DNA from: Actinomycetes bacterium | GTDB lineage: Bacteria > Actinomycetota > Acidimicrobiia > Acidimicrobiales > RAAP-2 | Assembly: GCA_021787255.1 (NCBI GenBank) | Contig: JAJYMD010000112.1 | Span: 1-11,667, forward strand | DNA length: 11,667 nt | Direction: 5' to 3' | Part shown: positions 1 to 6,440 of the stretch, in pieces | Numbering within the stretch: position 1 is the stretch's first letter | Layout of the letters: each line of letters opens with the position of its first letter | Translations under genes and position numbers: made by a program | The notes under the pieces: model-generated | The model's input: only the letters and a program-made list of their open reading frames with translations | The model's database searches: none | What the model was told of the DNA's origin: nothing

Positions 1-231
1 GTGGCCGTGACCACGGAGCACGGAGAGCAACTGGCTCGCCTCGTGGCCGTGACCACGGAGCACACGGAGCGCCTCGACCGCATAGACGAGGCTCTCGAAC
101 GCCTCGTGGCCGTGACCACGGAGCACACGGAGCGCCTCGACCGCATAGACGAGGCTCTCGAACGCCTTGTGGCCGTGACCACGGAACACAAAGTGCGTCT
201 TGACCGGCTCGACGGCAGGTTCGCCAACTTC
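1..231 (+). repeat. In-frame 63-bp tandem repeats encoding the coiled coil
   Basis: Full copies lie at 43-105 and 106-168 and differ only in the last base (c versus t). A diverged third copy starts at 169, and a 42-bp shortened copy lacking 21 bp occupies 1-42. Each copy starts GTGGCCGTGACCACGGA and encodes exactly three heptads, so gain or loss of a unit keeps both frame and coiled-coil register. Confidence 0.9.
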
Positions 232-639
232 GAGGGCAACGACTACGAGCGATTTGTAAGAGAAAACGCTTCGTCGGTCCTTTCGCGAGTCGGGCATGGG
301 CTGCGTCGGATCCGGGTCGTCGACAAGAGCGACCTCGCCGACCGCCTCGACGACGCGCTCGACGAAGGCCGCATCACGCAGGACGAACGCGACAGCGCCG
401 CTCGGGCCGACGTCGTTGCGACGGCCGTTGACCGCGAGACCGGCGAGACGGTGTACGTCGTGGCCGAAGCGTCCGTGACTCTCCACGACGACGACGTTGT
501 GCGCGCCAGGTCCAGGTCTGCGATCGTTGCGAGGGCCTTTGGTCTCGACGCCATCCCCGTCGCGGTGTGCCAGACAGCGGGTCGCGGCATCGACACCGAC
601 GAGGTCGAGATCGTCTCGTACAGGCGGAGAGTTGCGTGA
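1..639 (+). CDS. Coiled-coil repeat protein with a PD-(D/E)XK nuclease-like C-terminal domain (possibly 5'-partial)
   Basis: The reading frame is open from the first base (GTG) to TGA at 637-639, 212 codons. The true start may lie upstream because the repeats begin at the window edge. Residues 1 to about 77 are a predicted coiled coil built from 21-residue units (three heptads each) with the pattern VAVTTEHTERLDRIDEALERL. Residues about 80-212 form a globular domain: a helical part (DLADRLDDALDEGRI), then A-D137 and a strand YVVAE156AS. This D...E-x-S arrangement resembles a family of bacterial coiled-coil proteins of unknown function (sometimes labelled 'chordopoxvirus fusion protein' or DUF3782-like) whose C-terminus looks like the PD-(D/E)XK nuclease fold, with Ser where nucleases have Lys. 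Activity is therefore uncertain. No signal peptide or membrane segment is visible, so it is probably cytoplasmic. It ends 166 bp before the tRNA and has no operon partner in view. Confidence 0.75.
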   Translation: MAVTTEHGEQLARLVAVTTEHTERLDRIDEALERLVAVTTEHTERLDRIDEALERLVAVTTEHKVRLDRLDGRFANFEGNDYERFVRENASSVLSRVGHGLRRIRVVDKSDLADRLDDALDEGRITQDERDSAARADVVATAVDRETGETVYVVAEASVTLHDDDVVRARSRSAIVARAFGLDAIPVAVCQTAGRGIDTDEVEIVSYRRRVA

Positions 640-805
640 GACGAGACTGTCGGCCTGCTGACCGAGCACCGTCCTCCTTGGAGTTCCAGGATCTCCAGAA
701 ATCCTCCCGAGATCCAGTGACTGAGGAGGCATTCGGACCAGCCGCCGTCCTCTAGAGGAGGTATAGGTAGGGAGAAAAGTCCAGGTCAGAGGGTCGAAGT
801 ACACA
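640..805. other. Intergenic region before tRNA-Pro
   Basis: No coding region is supported here. A perfect 12-bp palindrome, TCCTCTAGAGGA, lies at 748-759, followed by TATAGG at 762-767, which could be a -10 element for the tRNA about 40 bp downstream. No convincing -35 element is visible, so a promoter is only a guess. Confidence 0.3.
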
Positions 806-883
806 CGGGCTGTGGCGCAGCTTGGTTAGCGCGCTTGACTGGGGGTCAAGAGGTCGCCGGTTCAAATCCGGCCAGCCCGACCA
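806..883 (+). tRNA. tRNA-Pro (anticodon GGG)
   Basis: A complete cloverleaf is visible. The acceptor stem CGGGCTG (806-812) pairs perfectly with CAGCCCG (873-879). The D stem GCGC pairs with GCGC (815-818 and 829-832). The anticodon stem CTTGA pairs with TCAAG around the loop CTGGGGG, putting anticodon GGG at 841-843. The T stem GCCGG pairs with CCGGC around the loop TTCAAAT. Discriminator A880 is followed by an encoded CCA at 881-883. GGG reads the proline codons CCC and CCU. The integrase remnant starting about 280 bp downstream makes the 3' half of this gene the likely integration site of the neighbouring element. Confidence 0.97.
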
Positions 884-1164
884 GAAACCAGAAATGCCCA
901 GTTCAACGGCTCAGAAGCCGATCCGATCAGCGGTCACGGGGTCGGCTGGCCGCCAAGCTCACGAGAGTGACCGCCCGCGCCGCCAAAGGCCTCGAGGTAC
1001 CCGCCTGCTGGGGAGGAACAGCTGTGGCGAGGCGCATTCCTCGTCGTGGTCCACGAGCCGAGATGCGGTAGATCTGACTCCCGCGCAGACCGCGCATCGG
1101 ACCGGTCTGCGGCCGTCGCTCCGCAGAGAACGCCCGCAGGCGCGTGGGGGGCGAGCCCGTCCTG
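884..1164. other. Spacer between tRNA-Pro and the integrase remnant
   Basis: I see no conserved gene. The only gene-like signal is GGGAGGAA at 1011-1018 followed by GTG at 1024 and a 15-codon frame rich in Arg and Pro ending in TAG at 1069-1071. It is too short to call. A second copy of the tRNA 3' end, which would be an att site, was not seen here by eye. Confidence 0.4.
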
Positions 1165-1688
1165 TCAGGTGGCGCTGTCGGCCTGCCGGTGCGCGCGTCC
1201 GAGGACCTCGACCCGCTCTCCGGCGAGGTCGTAGCCGACCTCGTCGTAGTGGTAGATGTCGGCGGTGATCGAGATGCGCGAGTGCCGCAGGATCCGGCTC
1301 ACCACATCCATCGGGACGCCCAGGTTACGAAGGAGCGTGGCCGTCGTCTGCCGGAGATCGTGAACCGTCATCGCCGGCAGCCCCGCCCGCTCCCGGAGCG
1401 CGTGCCGGGAACGTAGCAGGTTACGGGCGTCGATCGGGTCGCCGAGCGGCGTCGTGAGCACGTTGCGCTCGTCGCGCCAGTGCTCACCAGCGACGAGGCG
1501 TTCTTCGGCCTGGCGAGCGCCGTGAAGTCGAACGCATCGACGAGGTCGACGAGGAGCACCCCCTATCCGCTCGATCGGTTCTTCGGGCTCGTGCGCACGA
1601 GCCCTTGGCCGGCGAGACGCGTGAGGGTCCCGCGGACGTGCAGCGCCCCGCATTCGAGGTCGACGTCCTCCCATCGCAGCTCTCCTCG
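1165..1688 (-). pseudogene. Tyrosine site-specific integrase, C-terminal catalytic remnant (truncated and frameshifted)
   Basis: Read on the minus strand, three successive frames each hold a piece of one integrase catalytic domain. The first is LRWEDVDLECGALHVRGTL to PKNRSSG (about 1679-1563). The second is LLVDLVDAFDFTALA (about 1556-1510). The third is ARQAEERLVAGEHWRDE through to the stop at 1165. The last piece keeps the HDLR box (Arg codon about 1353-1351) and LRHSRISITADIY with the presumed nucleophile Tyr. The first catalytic Arg region (G-x-R-x-x-E) is lost: AERGE runs straight into LRWEDVD. The whole N-terminal arm-binding and SAM-like core half is also missing, so this cannot be a working recombinase. 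Intact integrases of this type are about 350-400 aa; about 160 aa are traceable here. The gene ends towards tRNA-Pro, as expected for an integrase beside its attachment site. Confidence 0.85.
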
Positions 1689-1877
1689 CTCAGCGGCCCG
1701 CAGCGCCTCGTTCAGCTCCCGAAACGCTCCTGCGAGGCCCTCGGGCGCAGCTGGAGGCCGATCGGGTGGCCAGTGGCGAGCCCGGTACATCGCCTGGCGA
1801 TGCGCAGGCGAGCAGTGCTCGGGCGCTGGGCCTCGGCGTCACGGGACGACCGTCTCGGCACCACACCAGCGGCACAC
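1680..1877 (-). pseudogene. Zinc-finger-like small element protein, interrupted and fused to the integrase remnant
   Basis: On the minus strand a frame from GTG at 1877-1875, preceded by GGACGGG as a possible ribosome site, reads VCRWCGAETVVP, then TGA at 1841-1839, then RRGPAPEHCSPAHRQAMYRARH and a helical tail. CxxC followed by CSPAH-RQ-x-YRAR matches the small Cys-rich proteins common beside actinobacterial mobile-element genes, which usually read CSPACRQ-x-AYRAR. Here the last Cys is His, which could still bind metal. The in-frame TGA splits the finger. The tail continues in frame through AAERGE into integrase residues LRWEDVDL, so the true C-terminus is gone. Family function is not established; DNA binding is a guess. 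The RGEL shared by both sides (codons 1688-1677) marks the deletion junction. Confidence 0.65.
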
Positions 1878-2219
1878 GACCCGTCCAAGTTGCCGGTTCG
1901 GCGACCGATTACTACGCCCGACCCGTCATGACTCGGGTGGTGCCCGCTTGAGCAGGCGCCGTGGGCACAGAGCAATCCAGAGCACCCCTCGACGCCGATG
2001 CTCTCGCAGGCGCCGGCGAAGTGGCGTCTCCAGCTGATCGACCCCAGGCGCGCTCACGCTCGGAAACTTCTGCGAGCAGCGGGCAGAGGAGCTGAGCGCG
2101 CCCGAGAAGCTTGCAGCGGAGCCTTCCCGACGAGCCGTCCGGGCAAGTGAGACGCGCGCGGACACACGCTCTGGTGCTGAGCGCCGGCGCCATCACACCG
2201 GGGGCCCGCATAGGCCCAC
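1878..2219. other. Non-coding or eroded stretch inside the element remnant
   Basis: Open frames exist on both strands because of the high GC content, but none gives a recognisable domain, plausible composition or good start. This is probably decayed element sequence plus the upstream region of the HTH/DUF433 gene. Confidence 0.4.
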
Positions 2220-2225
2220 TACTGT
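2220..2225 (+). promoter_or_regulatory. Candidate -10 box (TACTGT) for a leaderless DUF433 gene
   Basis: TACTGT fits the actinobacterial TAnnnT -10 pattern and ends 7 nt before GTG at 2233, the spacing expected when transcription starts at the start codon. No good -35 element is seen. A similar box precedes the resolvase at 3481. Confidence 0.4.
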
Positions 2226-2232
2226 GCTCATC

Positions 2233-2913
2233 GTGACGCATCCGTCTCCGGCGTTCACGAGCGACCAGGTGATGCGCCTCACCGGCGTCTCACGGCGCCG
2301 GCTCGCCTACTGGCTGGAGCGGGACATCGTGAGCGCCGACGTCGACGTGGCCCGAGGCCGAGGGCGAGTTCGGCTGTGGTCGTTCACCAACCTTGTCGAG
2401 GTCCGCGTCGCCCTGTGGCTGCGCGACCGGGTGTCCCTGCAGCTGCTGGGCAAGGTCGTCCGTGTGCTGCGTCGACGTGGCTACGCTTCCCCGCTCGCCG
2501 AGGTCCGCGTCGCGGTCCTAGAGGCCCGTCGCCGGCAGCTCCGCGTGGTCGTCCAACGCCCTGACGAGGCCTGGGAAGAGCCGCTGAGCGGCCAGCTCGT
2601 CATGGAGCTCGTCCTGCCACTCCGTCGCTTCCACGAAGAGCTGCGCGAGGCGATCGAGCACGAGCGGCGCGTGGCGCGCGTCCCCGGCAAGATCGAGCGC
2701 AAGCGAGGACGCCTCGGTTCCGAGCCGGTGTTCGCGGGCACCCGGGTGCCCGTCGCGGCTGTACAGCGCCTCCACGCTGCGGGCTGCGACACCGGGCGCA
2801 TCCTCAATGCCTACCCAGGGCTCACGGTCGAAGACATCGAGGCCGCGGCCAGCGCTGCTGCAGACGGCCCAGCACGCCGCCTGCGCGCGACGCCCCAGCA
2901 GGCGGCGGGATAA
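2233..2913 (+). CDS. MerR-type HTH / DUF433 protein, antitoxin-like
   Basis: 226 aa. Residues about 6-75 are a MerR-like winged HTH (FTSDQVMRLTGVSRRRLAYW, then a wing with RGRVRLWSF). A helical linker follows, and residues about 155-205 are a DUF433 domain with the typical core GSEPVFAGTRVPV and LNAYPGLTVEDIEAA. DUF433 proteins are commonly paired with DUF5615 PIN-like proteins in VapBC-like toxin-antitoxin modules, and such a gene lies directly downstream in the same frame. The HTH would fit autorepression of the pair. GTG at 2233 is preferred over GTG at 2224 because the -10-like TACTGT overlaps the latter; with 2224 the protein is three residues longer. The gene looks intact, unlike its neighbours. 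The role is inferred from the family and the pairing. Confidence 0.82.
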   Translation: MTHPSPAFTSDQVMRLTGVSRRRLAYWLERDIVSADVDVARGRGRVRLWSFTNLVEVRVALWLRDRVSLQLLGKVVRVLRRRGYASPLAEVRVAVLEARRRQLRVVVQRPDEAWEEPLSGQLVMELVLPLRRFHEELREAIEHERRVARVPGKIERKRGRLGSEPVFAGTRVPVAAVQRLHAAGCDTGRILNAYPGLTVEDIEAAASAAADGPARRLRATPQQAAG

Positions 2914-3288
2914 CTGCGGTTCTTCGTCGACCACTGCGTCCCTGGCACGGTCGCGTCCCGGCTCCGCACGGGGCGCCAACGCCACGAGGTCTGGACCGCC
3001 TATGAGGCGTCGCTCGAAGCTGCCCCCGACCGTGCGATGATCGCCTGCGCGCACAGCCTGAGGGCGGTGCTCGTCACGACGAACCGTGATTGCGCGTAGC
3101 TCGCACGCCGCTTGCGGCTCGCCCGCGTGATCTGGCTCCAGGTACGAGAGGCGGACGCGGAGACGACGATGGCGCGAGCGCTCGACTGGCTCGGGGTGCA
3201 CCGCCTTCCCGACGGGATGGTGCTCCGTGTGGGAAACAACTCCGAGCCGGTCGTGCTGAGCCCGATGCCCGACGGCGGCGGCTCTTGA
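2914..3288 (+). pseudogene. DUF5615 PIN-like (Mut7-C-type) toxin with an internal amber stop
   Basis: Right after the TAA of the DUF433 gene, and in the same frame, codons from CTG 2914 read LRFFVDHCVPGTVASRLR, then HEVWTAYEASLEAAPDRAM and VLVTTNRDCA. TAG follows at 3097-3099. The same frame then continues with LARRLRLARVIWLQVREAD to GGGS and TGA at 3286-3288. Together this is a normal-length (about 124 codons) DUF5615 domain, the PIN-like partner of DUF433 proteins and a presumed RNase toxin. The amber codon removes the C-terminal half, including acidic residues around EADAET. The only possible start next to the upstream stop is CTG 2914, with GGCGGG just before it. Replacing the TAG by a sense codon would restore the whole domain, so the lesion looks recent. 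Readthrough or a sequencing error are alternatives. Confidence 0.8.
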
Positions 3289-3480
3289 TCCGTGCGATCC
3301 GCGCCGAGAACGCCGGCGTCTGCCGGGTCCACGGGCCAGCGGCGACCCGTCCTGTAGCCAAGTGTCGAGCGGACGCGCTCGCCGGCCGTCGACTGCCTGC
3401 GCCGACCAGCGCCGCGTGCGTCTCGTTTGACCTGTACGCGGTCACGTCGCATTGTCCCATGCGCTGCGTACGCTTCGGAC
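3289..3480 (+). other. Upstream region of the resolvase remnant
   Basis: No gene is supported. The region holds two promoter candidates: TTGACC at 3427-3432 with CATTGT 17 bp further on at 3450-3455, and a TAnnnT box close to the GTG start (listed separately). Confidence 0.4.
3469..3474 (+). promoter_or_regulatory. Candidate -10 box (TACGCT) for leaderless resolvase expression
   Basis: TACGCT fits TAnnnT and ends 6 nt before GTG 3481. There is no Shine-Dalgarno sequence in between, which supports a leaderless start. The upstream TTGACC/CATTGT pair (3427-3455) is the alternative promoter. Confidence 0.4.
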
Positions 3481-3861
3481 GTGGCACTCGTCGGCTACGC
3501 CTGCTGTTCGACCGACCGCCAGGACCTCACTGCCCAGCGCCAGGCGCTGGAAGCCCTCGCGGTGCCGTCCGAGCGCGTGTACCTCGACCACGGGCTCACC
3601 GGTACCAGCCGGGCTCGCCCTCGCCTCGACCAGGCGCTCGCCGCGGTGCGCGAGGGCGACACGCTCATCGTCACGAAGCTCGACCGCCTCGCCCGGTCAG
3701 TTCCCGGCGCGCAGGCGATCCTCGACACACTGGCCGGACGCGGCGTCGGGCTCTCGCTCGGTGGCGCCGTGCACGACTGGGCGGACCGCTGCGGCCGAGT
3801 GAGCGATAGTGAGCACTCACGCGGTGCCCGTGGCGGCTTCCCAAGGACGCTGACTGCGTGA
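3481..3861 (+). pseudogene. Serine recombinase (resolvase/invertase), truncated, catalytic Arg replaced by Cys
   Basis: From GTG 3481 the product starts VALVGYACCSTDRQDLTAQR, the resolvase N-terminal strand and active site. The nucleophile Ser10 is present, but the near-invariant Arg two residues earlier (GYARxST) is Cys8. The catalytic domain continues normally through LDHGLTGTSRARP and VTKLDRLARS, and homology ends near HDWADRCGRV at about 3802. After that the frame runs through unrelated residues to TGA at 3859-3861. The long helix after the catalytic core and the DNA-binding HTH (about 60-70 further residues in intact proteins of about 190 aa) are missing. Within a few bases another frame enters an AAA-ATPase remnant, so a deletion joined the two genes. 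Inactive on both grounds. Confidence 0.82.
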
Positions 3862-4136
3862 AGCGGGCGATCGACGACCTCGATCTCGGGCTCGTCGTCG
3901 TGGACGGCGTCGGCTACTGGGTGACCGGCGGCGGTTACACCTCGGCCGGCGCAGCGCTGACCGGCCTTGGGAGCTCCGCCGAACGCACGGGCTGCGCGAT
4001 CCTCGGGCTCACACACCCCCCAAGGGAAGCGCCGACCCGGCCACCACAGCGGCCGGCGGCTCACTCCGACAGATCCGTGCTGGTGGGCTCTCGGACACGA
4101 CGGTCAAACGAGCGCGACGGGACTTGAAGGTCGTCT
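3813..4136 (+). pseudogene. RepA-like AAA ATPase (AAA_25 type), C-terminal remnant with frameshift
   Basis: Starting just after a stop at 3810-3812, the frame reads WRLPKDADCVKRAIDDLDLG, then LVVVDGVGYWV (Walker B strand with Asp) and ERTGCAILGLTHPP. This matches the second half of RepA/RecA-like ATPases found on actinobacterial phages, plasmids and integrative elements (typical form ETGVAILGIRH-x-x-K). The frame then breaks in a run of six C (4016-4021). Adding one C continues into KGSADPATTAAGGSLRQIR and LSDTTVKRARRDLKVVSSP, ending at TGA 4134-4136. The TVKRARR segment resembles the C-terminal winged-helix tail of these proteins. Walker A and the N-terminal half are absent. Such ATPases serve element replication or helicase loading; this copy cannot work. 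Confidence 0.7.
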
Positions 4137-4752
4137 CGAGTCCGTGACCGACCCCGCTAGCGGGCGCACGCCTCGTCGAGTGCTCGCACTCGCACGTATC
4201 CTTGGTTACCCGCGGCCTCCGTGCGCCAAATTTGGGAGCTGGCTGGCCTGCTCGTAAAGCGGGTCGAGCTGAGCTCGGAGGAGGGTGCTTTCGACGCGGG
4301 CACGGCGGTCGCCTTGCGCAGATGGGCGAGACGTGCAAACCACGCACACGCGTGAGCACCAGTCGATCACGTAAGCAGACTGTTAGCAAGCGACCTCGAT
4401 ACCGGTGCTGACCAAGCCGGATGCTACGCGCGCTTGATCGGCGATCGAGTCGTTCGCAACGAGACTAATATTCCGGCACGTTGCCAACGCTCGACGCGCT
4501 TCGACAGCTTTCACGATCAAATCGCGACACGAGCAAGAACGCTCCAAGGCACCGCATGTCCATTGGTCTGTCTTCCGTGAGGTCGGTGGCAGCGTGTCGG
4601 AACGGGGCCGCCATGCAGCGCGACAAGGCCAGCCACCGTCGGGGAGTCGTAGCTCTCGCAGCATCGCCTGGCCATAACATCGTAACCCTTGACAGCGGCG
4701 CGATGGCCGTGCAGAGTGTTGCCTACGTGGACAGCAGACCGAAGGTTGGGCC
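4137..4752. other. Gene-free stretch with palindromes, upstream of the lipoprotein
   Basis: No frame on either strand looks like a gene: products are Arg/Ser-rich shadows without domains. Visible elements are the 12-bp palindrome CCCGCTAGCGGG at 4153-4164, the 10-bp palindrome CCAAATTTGG at 4226-4235 and the lipoprotein promoter near 4689. The part from about 4380 looks less GC-rich than the flanks. The right end of the decayed element probably lies in this stretch, but no attachment repeat was found by eye. Confidence 0.4.
4689..4717 (+). promoter_or_regulatory. Candidate sigma-70-type promoter of the lipoprotein gene
   Basis: A perfect TTGACA at 4689-4694 is followed, after 17 bp, by CAGAGT at 4712-4717 (3 of 6 matches to TATAAT). 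The predicted start near 4724 leaves a leader of about 30 nt containing GAAGG at 4741-4745, 7 nt before ATG 4753. Confidence 0.45.
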
Positions 4753-5271
4753 ATGACTCGTCTTCGACTTGATCGACGGTTCTTCCTGTCGGTCTTGATT
4801 CCACTCGGTCTTCTTCTTGCAGGGTGTCTTCCCTCCACAGGACATCCGGCAAAACCAGCAGGGAACGTCGGGTCCGCCTTTCTCGTGAGGCCCATCAAAC
4901 ATTCCGTTCGCTATTGGGTTCGCCTCGATCGGATCATTAGCCCAGCGCGTCCAGCCACAGCGCAGTTCTTCGGTCCCACAGCGGGCACCCGGTTGGTCGC
5001 AGCCGTATTCACGATCTACGGGGCGAACCATTACTACTCTGCCGATGCCGAGAGCAATGCGACCCTGATCGGATCGGACAGCAAGACATACACAGCGTCG
5101 CTCTTCGACAACGTCACCGGATGTCCAAGCTTCGGTTCGACATTCCGCATCGCGCCCGGGCTCGCTGCGACTGGCTGCGTCGTATTCGACGTGCCGGACG
5201 ACGTCGGGATCGCTCGGATCGCTTGGACGACCACAGCGACAGCTACGACGTTTGTGTGGTGGAAAGGATGA
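4753..5271 (+). CDS. DUF4352-like extracellular lipoprotein
   Basis: 172 aa from ATG 4753, with GAAGG 7 nt upstream. The N-terminus is a lipoprotein signal peptide: basic MTRLRLDRR, hydrophobic FFLSVLIPLGLL, lipobox LLAGC with the lipidated Cys at residue 25. The rest is a single beta-rich domain of the DUF4352/telokin-like type: a strand around RLVAAVFTIYG, NATLIGSDSKTYTASLF, and the closing TGCVVFDVPDDVGIARIAW. Two Cys flank the segment before this last motif; the minus-strand paralogue at 5663-6379 has an equivalent pair 18 rather than 17 residues apart, suggesting a disulfide. It is probably anchored on the outer face of the membrane. Ligand and role are unknown for the family. The gene looks monocistronic, with its own promoter and a hairpin right after the stop. 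Confidence 0.8.
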   Translation: MTRLRLDRRFFLSVLIPLGLLLAGCLPSTGHPAKPAGNVGSAFLVRPIKHSVRYWVRLDRIISPARPATAQFFGPTAGTRLVAAVFTIYGANHYYSADAESNATLIGSDSKTYTASLFDNVTGCPSFGSTFRIAPGLAATGCVVFDVPDDVGIARIAWTTTATATTFVWWKG

Positions 5272-5275
5272 CTCA

Positions 5276-5294
5276 GGGCGTCGGATTGACGCCC
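5276..5294 (+). terminator. Terminator-like hairpin after the lipoprotein gene
   Basis: GGGCGTC (5276-5282) and GACGCCC (5288-5294) form a perfect 7-bp stem with loop GGATT, starting 5 nt after the stop codon. There is no U-tract, which is common for GC-rich actinobacteria. Confidence 0.55.
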
Positions 5295-5662
5295 CACAGC
5301 TTCGCAGTGAAGGCGCGCTCGGGCACGGCTCGCGGTTTGGCCGACCCCGCCGAGTTACAAGCCCATCTTCGATCGCGCACTCGATCGACACATGTGCAAC
5401 TTGCTCCTCGCGCTCGCGGCAGGTCATCATCCTGGTGGCCTTCAGGTGGTCCGCGCTCTGGAACACTGGAACAGTCGTACCGAGAAAAGACCCATCCCGC
5501 GGTCCTCGACATAGACGCGAAGCTGCGCCGCGTGGTCATTGTCTCGCAGCTGCAGCCGGCTGACCGAGAGCCGGTCAGCTTCACACGAACCCCGCGCCTT
5601 CGCCTGGTCCGGGAGCATGCCGCGGCTACAGGTGAGGAAGTCGAGCGCACGGCCGTGGGCGT
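5295..5662. other. Spacer between the two convergent DUF4352-like genes
   Basis: Frames are open on both strands but show no domain. The plus-strand one runs antisense into the paralogue at 5663 and crosses the hairpin. I see no supported gene. Confidence 0.4.
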
Positions 5663-6379
5663 CTATGTCGACCACTCCGCAGGCTTGCGCCCTCCGAACC
5701 GTAGTGTCGGCGACCACATGACCGAAGTCACCCCGATCGCTTTCGGAACCTCGAACACGACGCATCCGGACGCCGACTTCCCGCGAGACAGCTGGAAAGA
5801 TCCGTAATCGAAGTTCGTGCATTCGGCGAACGTCGCGATCGCCGGGGTGTACGTCTCGTTGGTCGATCCGATGACGGTGACCGAGTCGTTGGCATCTCCT
5901 TTGACTTTCGAAGTACCCGTGTCCCGAATCGAAAAGAGCGTAGCGACGTAACGATCACCGGCCTTGGGAGTTGTCACTGTCGATGTGGCGGGACGTGCTG
6001 GATCGAAGGCCTTGACAAGCGTCACAGCGCAGGTCGTCCTTGTGTAGCTCACCGTCTCCGTCGTTCCCACACCCCCAGGCGATGCCGGTGGCGCTGACGC
6101 TGAAGTTGAGGGCTCGACCGTCGAGATAGCTCTTGCTTGAGATCCACCGAATGTCGTATCTCCTGCGTAGGCGGCGATGACCGTGTCCCGGCCGATCGGT
6201 GCTTTCGAGGAGGAACAAAACGCTTTTCCCGCAGAAAGATCAGTCGTGCACAGGATCAGCGTTCCGGCAGCTCCCCGCCGCTGGCTGCAGAGCCCTGCGG
6301 GAGGCAACCGAGCCGTCGGCCCCCGTCGGTAGCGAGGCACTGGGCACGCTACCCCCACTGCAGCGCGCGAACGCTCCAC
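5663..6379 (-). pseudogene. Ig-like/DUF4352-like extracellular protein, probably missing its 5' end
   Basis: The minus-strand frame from GTG 6379 to TAG 5665-5663 encodes 238 aa. Recognisable sequence begins only near residue 36 (about 6274). It starts with the end of a bacterial Ig-like repeat (AGTLILCTTDLSAGKAFC, then IGRDTVIAAYAGDTTFGGSQ), then a Ser/Pro linker, then a DUF4352-like domain: AGDRYVATLFSIRDTG, NDSVTVIGSTNETYTPAI, SGCVVFEVPKAIGVTSVMW. This last domain parallels the lipoprotein at 4753-5271, including the two Cys. The first about 35 residues are Arg/Pro-rich, with no signal peptide and no start of the Ig fold, although such proteins are exported. I infer loss of the 5' part next to the CHAP gene's upstream region. 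A distant start or an intact cytoplasmic form is less likely. Confidence 0.6.
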
Positions 6380-6440
6380 AGTCGGCCCTGGTAGCGAGGT
6401 GACTTTTCCACGGTGCGTGCACCACCGCGCTCACATTGGA

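Noticed and set aside
835..1071. Plus-strand frames beginning inside the tRNA
   Set aside because: They overlap the tRNA and have no domain; only a 15-codon end has a ribosome-site-like sequence, which is too little.
2518..3201. 227-codon minus-strand frame opposite the antitoxin and toxin genes
   Set aside because: DUF433 and DUF5615 sequences are unmistakable on the plus strand; the antisense product has no recognisable domain.
884..4752. A second att copy matching the tRNA-Pro 3' end
   Set aside because: Reading by eye for the T-loop and acceptor sequence found no repeat in this window; a computed search could still find a diverged one.
5268..5807. Plus-strand frame starting ATGA-coupled to the lipoprotein stop (179 codons)
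   Set aside because: It runs through the terminator-like hairpin, its end is antisense to the conserved DUF4352-like domain, and the product shows no domain.
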